From Plotosus lineatus (Eukaryota; Chordata; Actinopteri; Siluriformes; Plotosidae), in contig CM045745.1 of the NCBI GenBank assembly GCA_024760905.1, forward strand, positions 20,664,782 through 20,728,781: 64,000 nucleotides of DNA, read 5' to 3'. The notes under the pieces were generated by a model. That model saw only the letters and a program-made list of their open reading frames with translations, did no database searches and had not been told where the DNA came from. The position numbers and the translations under genes were made by a program. Positions 35,100 to 46,838 of the stretch are shown in pieces (the first letter of the stretch is position 1; each line of letters begins with the position of its first letter).

Positions 35100-36720
35100 T
35101 TTACTTTTCGGGACTGTCCTCAGAAATGTGGGACAGGTGGTCATCTTATCTGTGTTGCTCAGATGCTCTTAAAAAGTTTGACTTTACTGGTCACACAGGT
35201 GAGTTATCTACACTTTGCCACTGTAACTGGTCAGTTTATAATCAATTCTCGACTTAAAATAGCTGAGCTTGGTAAGGTAGATAGCTGCACATAGAGAAAA
35301 AACAGCTGATTTATATTAATAATGATAAAAACCTATTGTCAGTGACTGTTGGTTTATATGGCGGCTATTAGGTGAAATACCTGAGGTCAGCTGTCATGCC
35401 CGTTAAAAAAAATAGTTGTATATAGTGTATGTTTGTCTTCCTCCGACCCTGCCTGGCTCTCTTTGGCACTTCAAATTGTGAAAGCCAACATTATTTCATT
35501 TCTGGTATACATGAAAGTTGCATGGGTTGAAACACTGCTGTGACTGTTACCCAGGAATGATATGTGGTGCACGCACTAATTCACCATTATCCACTGAAGG
35601 CAAGGTCGCTGAATAGTCCATTAGATGAAACATCAAGGAGACCATTGAATTCAGAGGCACCCACGAAGCCGAAGGCAAATAATTGTTTTCGTATGTATTG
35701 CTTAGGAATATAAAAAGCTAAACTGAATCAAGATTTTTCTTGTTTATTTTTTTCATATTTCAACCATTAGACAGGCAGACCAGCAGAGTTTTGTTCATCT
35801 GCACGGCACATTTAAGCACTGTATACCTAATGGCATGTTTCTCATTCAGAGATTTAGAATATTTAATATGAAGACACAAGAAAAGAAAACCAAAATAATG
35901 TTTATGGTTTATTTTTACATTTTAAAACTTAATGAATATGCCCTCTGCTTCAAGTGACTGTGGCAAACTGTGAGTGCTCAATGTTTCAATTGAAACATTA
36001 TCCACTTGGAATAATTCTTTTATTTCGACTTCAAGAGATTTTCTCATTTCTGATTGGTCGAAAGCCATCAGATCATTCTTGGTATTGCATCGTTGCCTTC
36101 ATATAACTGAATTATTACATCTTTGCCATCGGGTAGGTTGAATGAATATTGCGCCATGTTAGTAAAAAGTTATCTGCCTAAAAGAGCAGGGATAATTGGC
36201 CTGTGTCAATATCATCCTTAATATTTGTAAATTTCATCTATAAACCAACTTGGTTTTTCTTTGTTGTCTTGTGTTCCTGGAAGTATGTACTAAAACGTCT
36301 TTGCAGAAGGCAGTTTACTACATTTTTTTTGTTGTTTAAATCAGTACGCTGAACAGCCAGACCCCAGACATCATTAGCTACATGGAGTCTCACTGCTGTT
36401 AGCTGATTCAAAACATGGAAGACCTGACCTGCCTCATCATGTTAAAAATATGTAAATACAAATGGTACAAATTGTCATTTTAATTTTAATTTACTTTTCA
36501 TTATGTTTCTACGCAGCACCATCACAACTCTGTAACAGTTTTTAAAAGCCTATATTTCACTATTCTGAGGCTCCACTCTACACATGTTTGTGCTGGTAGC
36601 CCATCTGTGTCTGTCATTTAAAACAAAATGCATAAAAATGTAACAATAAAAATGTATTTTAGTATATAATAATAATAATTATTATTATTATTATTATTGT
36701 TATTTTTATTATTGTTTAGG
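35100..36720. other. Intronic DNA, no gene
   Basis: AAT/ATT trinucleotide run at 36668-36715. No coding signal. Confidence 0.45.
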
Positions 36721-36721
36721 T

Positions 36722-37110
36722 CAGGAGTGGCGACCTTATTTTCAATGAGCGCCACATTCCTAAGTTTCAAAGTCATTAAGGGTTGAATTATCACCCAACA
36801 TCTATTCAACCAAAAAATCTGCTTGACCATATTATTTGTTTACGTATTTGCTTATTTCTCTTTATTTGCTTTTATTTTCTGACAATGCTTGACATTGACA
36901 AGCTGGCTTGCAATCTTCCTTGACTCATGACTGGCTGGCTGGCTGTTGACTTGTAATAGGTTGGATTCACCTGGTGTACGGATGATGAATTATGTTTCAC
37001 GGTAATGGTCGATGCAAATAATGTATGATAATCATACACTTGAAGAGCTTTTGCTCATAAAATGACTTGGAGGGCCATATTTGGCTCACAGGCCTTGAGT
37101 TTAATCTCTG
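36722..37110. mobile_element. Possible hAT-type MITE
   Basis: Left end CAGGAGTGGCGACC with GAGCGCCACATT just inside. The right end read inward is CAGAGATTAAACTCAAGGCC with ATGGCCCTCC inside. Both resemble hAT (Charlie-like) ends but match each other only loosely. Confidence 0.4.
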
Positions 37111-37482
37111 TGAATTAGGTGGTAATACAATTTTTTTTTTTTTTTTTGGTCTCTGAGGGTGAAACAAACCCTCAACTGAATAATTCTCTCTTTCTCAGTG
37201 AATAATTGTTTATTCATCTCAAGACAACGGATCAATTGTATCACACTGTTCTTGTACAGTATACTGATGCTCATTCTGCTCTACTAGTGTTGAGGTTGGT
37301 TACAGATGAATGTAAAAAGATCTGTAGGCGGGACTATTATAGCTATAAATCGCATGGTGATTATAGAGGTAAAGTGCTAGATGTTGAGGAGAGGAGTTAA
37401 TGCTTCTACAAAGGCAGATGAGAGATGGCCCTTAATGGTCATTATGAGATGTGTGGCAATTTTTTTTCTTGCACTCATTCAA
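37111..37482. other. Intronic DNA, no gene
   Basis: T16 run at 37131-37147. No coding signal. Confidence 0.4.
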
Positions 37483-37795
37483 CGTCTGATCCACTTAATC
37501 CTAATTAGGGTCGTGGGAAGGCCGGCACCTATCTCAGCTGACTCTGAGTGAGAGAAAAGTACAACCTGAATAGCTTGCCAGGTCATCGCAGGGCAGAAAC
37601 ACGCTGACGGCTATGCAGCTACTCTTGACAGCAGTCGGCAATGGTTCTTCTACATGCCTCTCGCCATAGACAGTGAGAGACATGGCTGGCCTTTTATAAC
37701 CCACTTAGCTGTACTGGGGGGACAGCAGTGACATCCCGGTGATCTTGGGGCTTGAAATCAAAACCATGGGATCAATAATTTATCAACCCTGCCAA
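37483..37795 (-). mobile_element. S1/S2 chimeric SINE
   Basis: S2 tail CACTTAATCCTAATTAGGGT through AATAGCTTGCCAGGTCATCG, then the junction CAGGGCAGAAACACGCTGAC into S1 5' sequence. The head is degraded (GGGGCTTGAAATCAAAACC). Confidence 0.75.
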
Positions 37796-38579
37796 CCGGG
37801 TCAGCACAGCTTTGTTTTTTTAAACAATCCCCAAAATAACAGTTGAAAACTATAGAATTTAAACGGGGGAGGGGAGCTTCATGATACTTTCCGTAAAGTA
37901 GCCTGTTACCTGAAAAACTACATTCAGAATATGAAAATACTGAAAATGTAATTAAAGCTACTTACACCACAACGTGTAGCTGGTTGCTTGCCGACACCGC
38001 TCCAGATCTTGGGCTGGTGGAAAAAGGGCTGACTTTGTTTTTCGCATTTGATGTTTGTTAATACTTTGATTCAGGTTGCCTGACTGAACATGGCCTTGGT
38101 GGCCTGGACATTAAAGAGCAAATCCGCTGAATCATCGTTACCTGCCGTGATACTGCATGTGTATTTTTTTTTTTTTTTCCTCTTTCTCTTCCCCTCACTC
38201 ACTTCTCACTCACATATTTCCCCACTCGTTCGGTCCCCTTGTTTCCACCGTTGCTTTCCTCAAGTGTTTACCTTGTCCCCACACACATCCTGTTTATGAT
38301 GCACAGAGACATACACACTACATAACTTGTATTATACAACACACACATGTTCCAAAGATGTGGTATTTTATGTGGTATGGCTTTCTCCAGATTTTTACCA
38401 AGAATTAACATAAAAGTGTTTAGTTCTGGTATATGCAAACATGACCTCTGCTGGCTTTGCTCCTCTTCGGACGGGATTTTGTGCCACAGCTTTGGAAATC
38501 TGGTTTTCTAAATGCTGACTTGCTTTCATGACCCCATGATTAATACTGCATTCAGTACTAATCAAAGACCAAATAACTG
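37796..38579. other. Intronic DNA, no gene
   Basis: CT-rich stretch at 38160-38240. No conserved coding signal. Confidence 0.45.
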
Positions 38580-39040
38580 ATTGTGGATGTTATGAGATAC
38601 AACATAACAGCGAGCCATGTTTCCATTCAGGGTGTCAGTGTGGAAATGGTTGAGGATTACAAATACTTGGGAGTTCATATTGACAATAAACAGGACTGGG
38701 TTAAGAACACTACCGCACTTTACAAGAAGAGCCAGAGCCGTCTCTATTTTTTTGAGGAGGCTAAGGTCTGCATGCTGGGACAGTAGGCTGAGGGTTGCAG
38801 ACACTAACAGACTGAACTAACTGATCCACAAGGCTGGTAACATTGTAGGGATGGAACTGGACTCTCTGACGGTGGTGACGGAGAGGTGAATGTTGTCCAA
38901 AATAAAGACAAGATTGCATAATACCTTCCACTTGCTTCAGAACCTGCTGATCAGACACAGGAGCCTTCAGTGAGAGACCGATACCACCGAAATACACCAC
39001 TGAACAACACAGGAAACCATTCCTACCTCTGAACATTAAA
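38580..39040 (+). pseudogene. LINE reverse-transcriptase C-terminal fragment (CR1/L2/Rex1-like)
   Basis: Reads VEMVEDYKYLGVHIDNKQDW and NTTALYKKSQSRLYFF, a block downstream of the catalytic aspartates in fish non-LTR reverse transcriptases. A frameshift and a deletion follow near 38770. The C-terminal block LIHKAGNIVGMELDSLTVVT then appears in another frame with stops. It is a dead 5'-truncated copy unlike the Rex3-type copies elsewhere. Confidence 0.7.
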
Positions 39041-39068
39041 CTGCGTCATTTAAAAAAAAAAATTATTT

Positions 39069-39365
39069 CGGTGGAATGTTGGTGTAGTGATTGGCATGCC
39101 CACCTCACAGCAAGAAGGTCCTGCGTTTGATTCCGACCTCGGACATTTCTGTGCGGAGTTTTCATGTTTTTCCCGTACTTGCATGGGTTTCCTTCAGGTA
39201 CTCCGGTTTCCTCCCATAGTCCAAAAAACATGCAAAGTAGGTTAATTGGCTGTTCCAAATTGCCCCTGGATGGCCTGGTGAGCTGTCCAGGATGAACCCT
39301 GCACTCGCCCGGAGTCGGCCAAGATGGGCACCAGCTTACCCTCAACCTTAATTAGGATTAGTCTC
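39069..39365 (+). mobile_element. S2 SINE
   Basis: Head GGTGTAGTGATTGGCATGCC, CACAGCAAGAAGGTCCTGCG, CCGGTTTCCTCCCATAGTCC, and the tail ending CCTTAATTAGGATTAG. Confidence 0.85.
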
Positions 39366-39517
39366 CCAGACAGTTTGGAGTTGAGGGGGCCAAAAAAAAT
39401 TAAATTAAATTAAATTAAAATATATATATATATTTTGGAACTGGTTTTAAAATACTAGTGATAATCTTAATAATATTAAGTAATTTAAAATTAGTTTTAA
39501 AGATACATTTTAAAAGT

Positions 39518-41531
39518 CAGGGGTGGGTTGCGGCACTTGCAATCCGCCGGTGACCCGAGGATCAGGTCGGGAACCAATCGATCGCAAGTACGTCACGGGT
39601 CATTGTCAATGTACGGAAATTAATTTTATCAGAGATAAAATTTCAACCCTTCAACCCGCTTCAACCCTTGTAACAGAAAAGATGGTGAAAAGAAAAAAAG
39701 ACGAGCAGACGAGCCAGCAGCAACTGCGTGTTTGGACCACGCAAGGTGACGGTAATTCCGCTAGCTTTGCGGGTGCTTTGGCAATAGTGAAGAGTGGAAA
39801 GCCGTTCACAGATGGCGAATATGCCAAAACATTTATGCTTGATGTGGCCAATGAACTTTTTGATGACTTTCCAAATAAAGCCAAGATAATCAAAAAAATA
39901 AAAGACATGCCACTGTCAGCAAGAACGGTTCACGATCGGAGCATCATGATGGCGAATCAAGTCGAGGAAACACAAATTAAGGACATAAACGCTGGGACAT
40001 ACTTTTCTCTCGCGTTAGATGAGTCAACAGACGTTAGCAATCTATCTCAGTTCAGTATAATTGCCAGGTATGCTACAGGTGACACACTGCGTGAAGAAAT
40101 CTTGGCTGTTTTGCCAATGAAAGAGACAACAAGAGGAGAGGATTTATTCATGTCGTTCATGGAGTTTGCTAAAGAAAAAAAAATACCACTGGATAAACTT
40201 ATTTCTGTGTGCACTGATGGTGCACCATGCATGTTGGGGAAGAACAAAGGGTTTGTAGCACTTCTCCGTGAGCATGAAAAGAGAGCAATCCTAAGGTTTC
40301 ATTGCATCCTGCACCAGGAGGCGCTTTGTGCTCAGACGTGTGGCCAGCAACTTGGTGAGGTGATGTCGCTGGTCATTCGAGTGGTCAACTTCATTGTCGC
40401 CCGAGCTTTAAATGATCGGCAGTTTAATGCTCTGTTGGAAGAAGTTGGGAATCAATATCCCGGTCTGATTTTACACAACAACGTCGTTGGTTGTCCAGGG
40501 GAAGGTGCTCAACCGCTTTGCAGCTTGCCTGAGTGAAATACGGATTTTTCTAGAAATGAAAGGCGTCAAGCATCCTGAGCTGGACAATACTGCCTGGCTC
40601 CTGCATTTTCACTATCTTGTGGACATAACTGGCCATCTAAACCAGCTTAATGTGAAAATGCAAGGTATTGGGAATACAATCTCATCCCTTCAACAAGCAG
40701 TGTTTGCATTTGAAAGAAAGCTGGAAGTTTTTCTCAGGGACATTGAAACAGGTCGTCTTCTGCACTTTGAAGGACTGCAGCAATTTAGAGATGCATGCTT
40801 AGCAAGCGACCCCACACAACATCTGGATCTCCAGCAGCTAGCTGACTATACGTCCAATCTCCTGCAGTCATTCAAGGCACGTTTTGGAGAATTTCGTGCG
40901 AACACTGGTCTTTTCAAATTCATCACTCATCCACATGAGTGTGAAGTGGACAAAATCAACCTGATGTGCATCCCCGGAGTCTCTATCGCAGACTTTGAGC
41001 TGGAAGTTGCAGACCTGAAGGCATCTGATATATGGATGACTAAGTTCAAGTCACTTAATGGAGAGTTGGAAAGACTTGCACGACAGCGAGCAGAGCTGGC
41101 GAGGGAACACAAGTGGTCAGAAATAAAAAGCTTCAACCTGAAGACCAGCTAATTCTTAAAACTTGGAACGAGCTTCCTGTGACATACCACACAATGCAGC
41201 GTGTGAGTATTGCCGTACTGACCATGTTTGGCTCTACGTATGCATGTGAGCAGTCATTCTCGCATATGAGAAACATTAAGACCAACCTACGCTCGCGTTT
41301 AACTGATGGAAGCCTCAACGCCTGCATGAAACTCAACCTCACTACATATGAACCAGACTACAAGGCCATCAGCAAAACCATGCAGCACCAGAAGTCGCAT
41401 TAAAAGTAAACCTTTTATTATTATTATTATTATTATTATATGTTTAAAATACTATATGGCTCTCAAAAAATATATATCTAGAAATAATTTGGTTTTATGG
41501 CTCTCCAGGTCAAAAAGGTTCCCGACCGCTG
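39518..41531 (+). mobile_element. hAT (Charlie8/GTF2IRD2-type) DNA transposon, about 2.0 kb
   Basis: Left end CAGGGGTGGGTTGCGG; the right end read inward is CAGCGGTCGGGAACC. The terminal repeats agree at CAG-GGT-GG positions. It contains one broken transposase gene. No matching 8-bp target duplication is seen (left flank TTAAAAGT, right flank CCTAGTAC), so one end may have been altered. Confidence 0.8.
39682..41404 (+). pseudogene. hAT transposase (GTF2IRD2/ZBED-like), frameshifted
   Basis: Family role: cut-and-paste transposase with an RNase H-like fold. Visible motifs, in order: SLALDESTDVS (first catalytic Asp), VCTDGAPCMLG (second Asp), FHCILHQEALC (C..H motif), an N-N-V-R-W-L-S-R-G-like block, and the C-terminal dimerisation domain TMFGSTYACEQSFSHMRNIK with SRLTDGSLNACMKLNL. 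The frame shifts twice near 40484-40503 and again near 41127-41134 at an A-run. From MVKRKKDEQ the protein goes straight to QQQLRVWTTQ and SGKPFTDGEYAK, so the N-terminal BED zinc finger usual in this family is missing. GTF2IRD2 itself is a fusion with a relative of this transposase, but no GTF2I repeats are present here. Confidence 0.88.
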
Positions 41532-41689
41532 TCCTAGTACTAAAGTGTTCCAGATTGCTGATTTATTTCCGTGCTGATGAAATGTAAAGCAAATATTGTA
41601 ATATAAACTGTAACATCAACATAAACTGGCCTGTTTGTCTATCTGGGCAATAAAACACATACCTGGCCTCTTAATTGCAGCTCTGTGAT

Positions 41690-42330
41690 GCAGCTCATCT
41701 GTGAGAGCTTCTGAAGCATTGCTTTACATTAAGTGATTTGTTGTGGTATGTCTTGTATGTTATATTTCTCTCTGGCAGAGCTTCACTGTCAGGTCCTCTG
41801 AAACAGTATTTTGCTACGGTCTGGTACAGCTCATCCATGAAGCCATCTGAAGCTGCACTTTGTGACTTCTTGCCACAACGGAGTGTTCAGCTGGTCTGAA
41901 GTAGCACTTTGTCCAAAGAATCTCACAGTGTATCTGGCTCTATGCTTATTTGTGAGGTTGTCTGAAACAGTACTTTGTGGATCTTTGGTGCAGCTCGTTC
42001 ATGAGGCTTTTGAAGCAGTGCTTTGTGGCTCAGCTCATCCACAAGAACCTCTGAAGCAGTATGTTTTTGGTTTTCTTGCGCAGCTCATGCAGTTTATCCA
42101 TTTGATGCAATACATTCTGGCTCTTTGGTGCAAGTAATTCATGAGACCTTCCTGCTACCTACTATTATGTAGGAACTTATGGTTCTTTGGAGCACTGCAT
42201 CCATGCTGCTGTCTAAAGCAGCACATTGATGGTTCTATGGTTCATGTTAGATGGCCATTGAAGCGGTAATTTGTGGTTCTTTGTTACAGCTCTTTCCTGG
42301 GGCCTTTTGAAGTAGTGTTGTACTTTACCC
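41690..42330. repeat. Degenerate ~50-bp tandem array, left part
   Basis: About a dozen imperfect units of a motif like TGAAGCAGTACTTTGTGGTT followed by CTTTGGTGCAGCTCATCCAT. Unit starts fall near 41798, 41847, 41896, 41960, 42009, 42051, 42101, 42212, 42257 and 42308. Heavy divergence shows age. It continues at 44093. Confidence 0.75.
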
Positions 42331-42712
42331 TTAACACAGCCAAAGCCGAAAAAAATTGGCTTTACGTTACGTTCTCAAATGCCAAAGCTGGGGAAAAAAA
42401 AAAAAAACGGCATTATGACACACGCTAATTCATTGCAGTTGCCATTTGTAAATACTGCACTCTCGCACACAAAAGTGACCGAGAAGCCTTTTTTGATTGG
42501 TAATTATCTTATTATAATGTTATTTGGTCTAAAAATGAACCAATAATAGCTGTCCTTGTAAAACGAAATCTTGCATAAATTAGAATTCAGAAAGCATGTA
42601 AGACTACATATAATGGCGGTGCAAAATCACCCCCACCTTTAGATAGCTTTGATTCTGAAGATGATATCACACTCAATATTGTGTGAAATGGCCTACGATA
42701 ACTTGATACAGC

Positions 42713-42714
<2 letters not shown>

Positions 42715-42760
<46 letters not shown>
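42715..42760. repeat. (TA)n microsatellite
   Basis: About 21 TA units. Confidence 0.9.
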
Positions 42761-42763
<3 letters not shown>

Positions 42764-42866
42764 TTTTATATATAATATATACACACATGCACACACAAAT
42801 ACTAGCTTTCTATTCACTTTAGCTATTTCAGATTTGAATGTGTATATTCATCTCCGTTTGCAGTTA

Positions 42867-43398
42867 CAGTGGTACCTCTGCTCACAAACATAATTGGTTC
42901 CCAGAAAGTGTGTGTAAGGTGAAAAGTTCGTCTTCCGAACATTTATTTCCCATAAGAAACCATTAAAATGAGAATAATCCGTTCCCAGGTCCCCATAAAA
43001 CACAATTTTCTACTAAATAAGCCTTAAAACTACACAAATATATACCTTATGATCTCCTTCTTCTGCTCGATCGTAATTTTCTTTAATGTCTTCTTAGGCT
43101 TAACACTAGCCTGTGGTGGGGTCTTTTTCGGTCCCATAATAGCAAAAGTACACTCAATATGGTCCAAAATGTCTATCAAACACAAACCACGTCCGCACTC
43201 AAAGAAAGGGGGTGACGAACTGGGACGCCGTGAGCGTGCGTCAGCTTCTCGTGGCCGCCACCGTGGCGCTGTTCGACCGCGTGGTTTGGTTCGTCCGCCG
43301 AAAACTAGTTCGTCAGCAGAGACTATATGCTCGCAAATTTAATGTTCTTGAGGCGAAAAGTTTGTGAGCTTAAGCGTTCGTCAGCGGAGGTTTTACTG
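42867..43398. mobile_element. P3 pogo/Tigger-like MITE
   Basis: Left end CAGTGGTACCTCTGCTCACA, right end GGAGGTTTTACTG, with TA on both sides. Inner sequence (AATTGGTTCCCAGAA; AGTTCGTCTTCCGAAC) is Tigger-like. It lies wholly within the TTAA-flanked element. Confidence 0.75.
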
Positions 43399-44092
43399 TA
43401 TTGTTAAATGTTAATTAAGGTAAAAAATATAGATTATTTATTTTATACTCTTTATTATTTCTCGGATTTTGTATGATACATTACTTTAATATTTTGTTAA
43501 TATTATATTAAAATGTTTACAATTTAAGAATTTCTCGTTTTAATTTTGCTTTGATGGCCATCTTGAGTTCTGGTCACATGACTATAGTTACGCACTTGAA
43601 ATCATTGAAAATATGTTTTCATAAGAGTAAGTTAAGTCTTATCATAGAAATAAGGCCATTCCATTCAAACAATAACTCAACATATTCAGAATGTAGCGAG
43701 ACTTGCCATTTTTATATATGCTAGTGGATTTGACTCAATATATAAGATATGAAGGAAATTTTTGTGTTGATTTCATCATCTTGACATTTGGAAAAACTTG
43801 GCTATCTCGATATTTTCATCTATGAAAACAGGAATTATATAATCTCCTCCTAAGGAAAAATTAACCAAGAGAAAATGTCATGGCCATCTTGAAATTGAGG
43901 TCATGTGACAAATTGACATCGGTGGCCTCAACAATTTTTTTGGGAAAGGCCTCTATATAATCTTCATATAACATGTAAGGTTATATAATGCTATTTATTT
44001 GGTAGTTTCTGCATTCAATATCAAATAGGGAAATAGATTCACTAAAAATGTATAGCATTCTGAGCTTTACCATTGGGCACTTCTAGGGTTAA

Positions 44093-44290
44093 TGTTGGCT
44101 TGTGGTGCATTTAGGCATCCAGCTGTATACATCAGAGCCAATTTTTAATATCTGATGAAGTACTTTATGGTTTTGTAATTTGGTTCATCTGATACGCCCT
44201 TCAATGCAGCAATTGGTTCTTCATAGCCCTTAGAATAGCACTTTATGTTCATTTGATGCACTCCATCCAAGAGACTCTTAGGAAAACGTG
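44093..44290. repeat. Degenerate ~50-bp tandem array, right part
   Basis: Further units such as GATGAAGTACTTTATGGTTT, CAATGCAGCAATTGGTTCTT and TAGAATAGCACTTTATGTTC resume directly after the TTAA at 44089. Confidence 0.65.
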
Positions 44291-44637
44291 TAGTGGCCAA
44301 TGTTGGCTCTTGCTTGCGTGTTAATAAATGTCTCGCCACACATAGAAACATGCTCGCGGATACTTGACACTGAGGTGAGAGAGCAAGAGATTGAAGGGTG
44401 GCGTTATAACAAAAGGCCACTTAGTCAATCTCAGCTTCCTGCAATTCACATGTGGGTGTGTTTGACCTTTGCACCCTGCCTGCAGGTTTTCCTCCCTCTC
44501 TCTGTTAGGATTGTTGGTCGTTCCCGAAGGAGACACGGCACTGTTTATGTTTGGGTGTGTTTGTTTTATGCCACTGGAACGTGCAGGGTGGCTGCAGTAA
44601 ATCATTGCGATCATTTAATAGGTGCCCAAAGGTCTCC

Positions 44638-44640
<3 letters not shown>

Positions 44641-44702
<62 letters not shown>
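44641..44702. repeat. (TC)31 microsatellite
   Basis: Pure TC run. The Ser-Leu open frames across it are artefacts. Confidence 0.95.
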
Positions 44703-44708
<6 letters not shown>

Positions 44709-45032
44709 TTTTTTACTCTGTCTCTTTTCTTTCTCAAAGGCCTTCTTATGTATCCTTGTCTTTTTCCTTATAGCATCGAAAGGTAAAATTTGGACCCCCA
44801 AGTGCAAGCTGTGGATATTACTTAGCAATGGTTAATAGAACACAGTCCGAAAATAAACACACAAAATAATAAATGGCTTGTTTACCTTCTTTCTTTGTTT
44901 CAACATACCCAGGAATTAAACAGTGTGAACTCCACTCCTGCCTCTGAAGCTGTGGCCTTATATGTTCTTGTTCACTTTAACAAGTGCATCTCTTGCCTAG
45001 TATTTATTATGGATAATTTCAGATTCCTCCTG

Positions 45033-45370
45033 GGGCAGTGGTGGTCTGGTGGTATAGGGGGCTGGATCGCTGATCCTCAGGTTGGGGGTTCGAGTCACAC
45101 TCTCCACGAGGTTATCATTGCCCCCCGGTACAGCTAACTGGGTTATCAAAGGCCGGCCATGTTTCTCACTGTCTATGGTGAGAGGTTCATGTAAAAGAAC
45201 CATTAATGACTTTCGTAAGGAGTAGCTGCAAAGCCATCAGCGTGTTTCTGTCCCTTGCTATAGTGTCGTGTCAGGAAGGGCATCCGGTGTAAAAACCTAT
45301 GCCAAATCATATGTGCGATGATTCGCTGTGGCGACCCCTGAGAAAAGGGAACAACCAAAAGGAAAAAAAA
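45033..45370 (+). mobile_element. Full-length S1 SINE with 15-bp target duplication
   Basis: TTCAGATTCCTCCTG at 45018-45032 and 45371-45385. A box TGGTCTGGTGGTA, B box GGGTTCGAGTCA. Confidence 0.9.
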
Positions 45371-45385
45371 TTCAGATTCCTCCTG

Positions 45386-45612
45386 CGTAGCTGACTGGGT
45401 TTTCCGGTTGGCCATGTCCCTCAGTGTCTGTGGTGAGAGACATGCAAAAGAATCATTACTGACTTTTGAACAGAGTAGGCTGCATTGTCGTCAGCATGTT
45501 TCTGCCCTGCATGGCCTGGTGAACTTTTCAGGGTGTACTCTGCCCTCGGCCAGAGTTGGCCGAGATGGCTGCTAGCCTCTCCATGACCCTAATAAGGATG
45601 AAGCAGTTCAGA
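45386..45612 (+). mobile_element. S1/S2 chimeric SINE, 5' truncated
   Basis: S1 part GTAGCTGACTGGGTTTTCCG through GTCAGCATGTTTCTGCCCTG, then the S2 tail GCATGGCCTGGTGAAC ... CCCTAATAAGGATGAAGCAG. Plus-strand example of the shared fusion point. A younger S1 sits directly upstream. Confidence 0.75.
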
Positions 45613-46170
45613 AAATGAATAAATGAATGAATAATTTCAAACAGGCTCTTTTAGCATCTCTATTTTATAGTTGTCCACCCGAACAACCAATACTCTAACT
45701 ACAAGAGATCCAGGCCAGCCAGCAGCATTGAAAATATCAGCTGTATGGGTTGGGTATATGCAAAATTTAATGAAGATATATTACATAGAAAATATTTAGC
45801 TATTTAACTTCTGCAACAGGGTCGGCAAGAACTTCCAGAATACTTGAGTTCCATCATTGACAGAATTGTGCAGATGTGTTCAGCCTCAATATCTGTGAAA
45901 TTTGACTGCTTTTATCTGAGAAAATTTAAGAATAAATTTTGTTAAAATGAACACTCCCGGCACTTCTTTTTTTTTTATCTTTATTTTTTTTTACCTTTTA
46001 ACTGCTCCCCCCCCCTTCATTCCTTAAATGGAAACTGAAAAAAAAAATGGAACCTAAGAATGAAGGTGTTTTAAAACTTGGTCAGTAATGAAGACCTGAA
46101 ACTATCTCTGTGGCTTGTAACACATCATAAGTAAAAAAAATTGCAGTCATATTTCATCAGTAATTGCAAT
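45613..46170. other. Intronic DNA, no gene
   Basis: No recognised feature. Confidence 0.4.
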
Positions 46171-46172
46171 TA

Positions 46173-46838
46173 CAGGGATCCCTCACTTTCCGCGGTTAAT
46201 GGGGACCGAGACCCCCACCCCCCACCCCCTGAGCAGTGCTTTGTTTCATGAGTTTTTCGAGTGTGCTCATTGCAACTTTATTTTTTGGCTCAGGCTTTTA
46301 ACCTTGCATAAACATTTGTAATATTATAACTCTGCTAAGAAGACATGGTCAACACGAAGTAACTACGTTAAAAGGTATGCTTTTATAATTTTAAAAGGGT
46401 AGTATTGGGGGCCTTGGAATGAATCACGCGTTTTACATGTAAAATGCGGTTCAATTTACGAAAAATCCAGCTTATGAAACCACTTCCGGAACGGATTAAT
46501 TTCATAAATTGAGGTACCACTGTATAAATACACACACATAGAGACGCACGCACGTGCACACACGCACACATGCGCACGCACACATGCGCGCACACACACC
46601 GATTCGTACCTCATATAAAAATGTAAGTAGTTTTGTTGGAGGGGGGGCTTTGGGTTGTTTTTTGTTTGTTTGTGGGGTTTTTTTCATAATTGTCTTTTTT
46701 GTGGCATTTTTCTTAACTTTTTCCCTATTTTTCCTTAATTTCCTTATTTTTTAAATTTTTTGATTAATATAATTGAAAAACCCACAATGCACTGAAGCCG
46801 CAGAAACTGAAGCACGGAATAGCAAGAGATCACCGGAA
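46173..46838 (+). mobile_element. P1 pogo/Tigger-like element interrupted by a P3-type element
   Basis: Left end CAGGGATCCCTCACTTTCCG after TA. The right half matches P1 (AAAAATGTAAGTAGTTTTGT, TGCACTGAAGCCGCAG), but its outer end is eroded. The region between is replaced by the element at 46234-46522 and a CA/CG-rich run. Confidence 0.75.
46234..46522. mobile_element. P3-type MITE nested in P1
   Basis: The right end read inward is CAGTGGTACCTCAATTTATG with TA outside, sharing CAGTGGTACCTC with the element at 42867. The left end is CAGTGCTTTGTTTCATGAG, without a clear TA. Part of the host P1 appears lost at the left junction. Confidence 0.55.

Larger units (their letters stand above)
42335..44088. 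mobile_element. TTAA-flanked (piggyBac-like) element splitting the tandem array
   Basis: TTAA stands at both edges (42331-42334 and 44089-44092). The right end reads inward CCCTAGAAGTGCCCAATGG, a piggyBac-MITE-like start. The left end is only weakly similar (CACAGCCAAAGCC). Inside, GATGGCCATCTTGAG near 43554 and ATGGCCATCTTGAAA near 43883 are repeated with TCACATGAC/TCATGTGAC. No transposase. It also contains a TA microsatellite and a P3 element. Confidence 0.55.

Noticed and set aside
41862..42137. 91-codon open frame
   Set aside because: Lies in the 50-bp tandem array and reflects its repeated units.
41690..44290. CRISPR-like regular repeats
   Set aside because: Units are imperfect, directly adjoining and have no spacers; the context is a fish intron.
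44300..44835. Overlapping long open frames rich in Ser/Leu
   Set aside because: Produced by the (TC)31 microsatellite.
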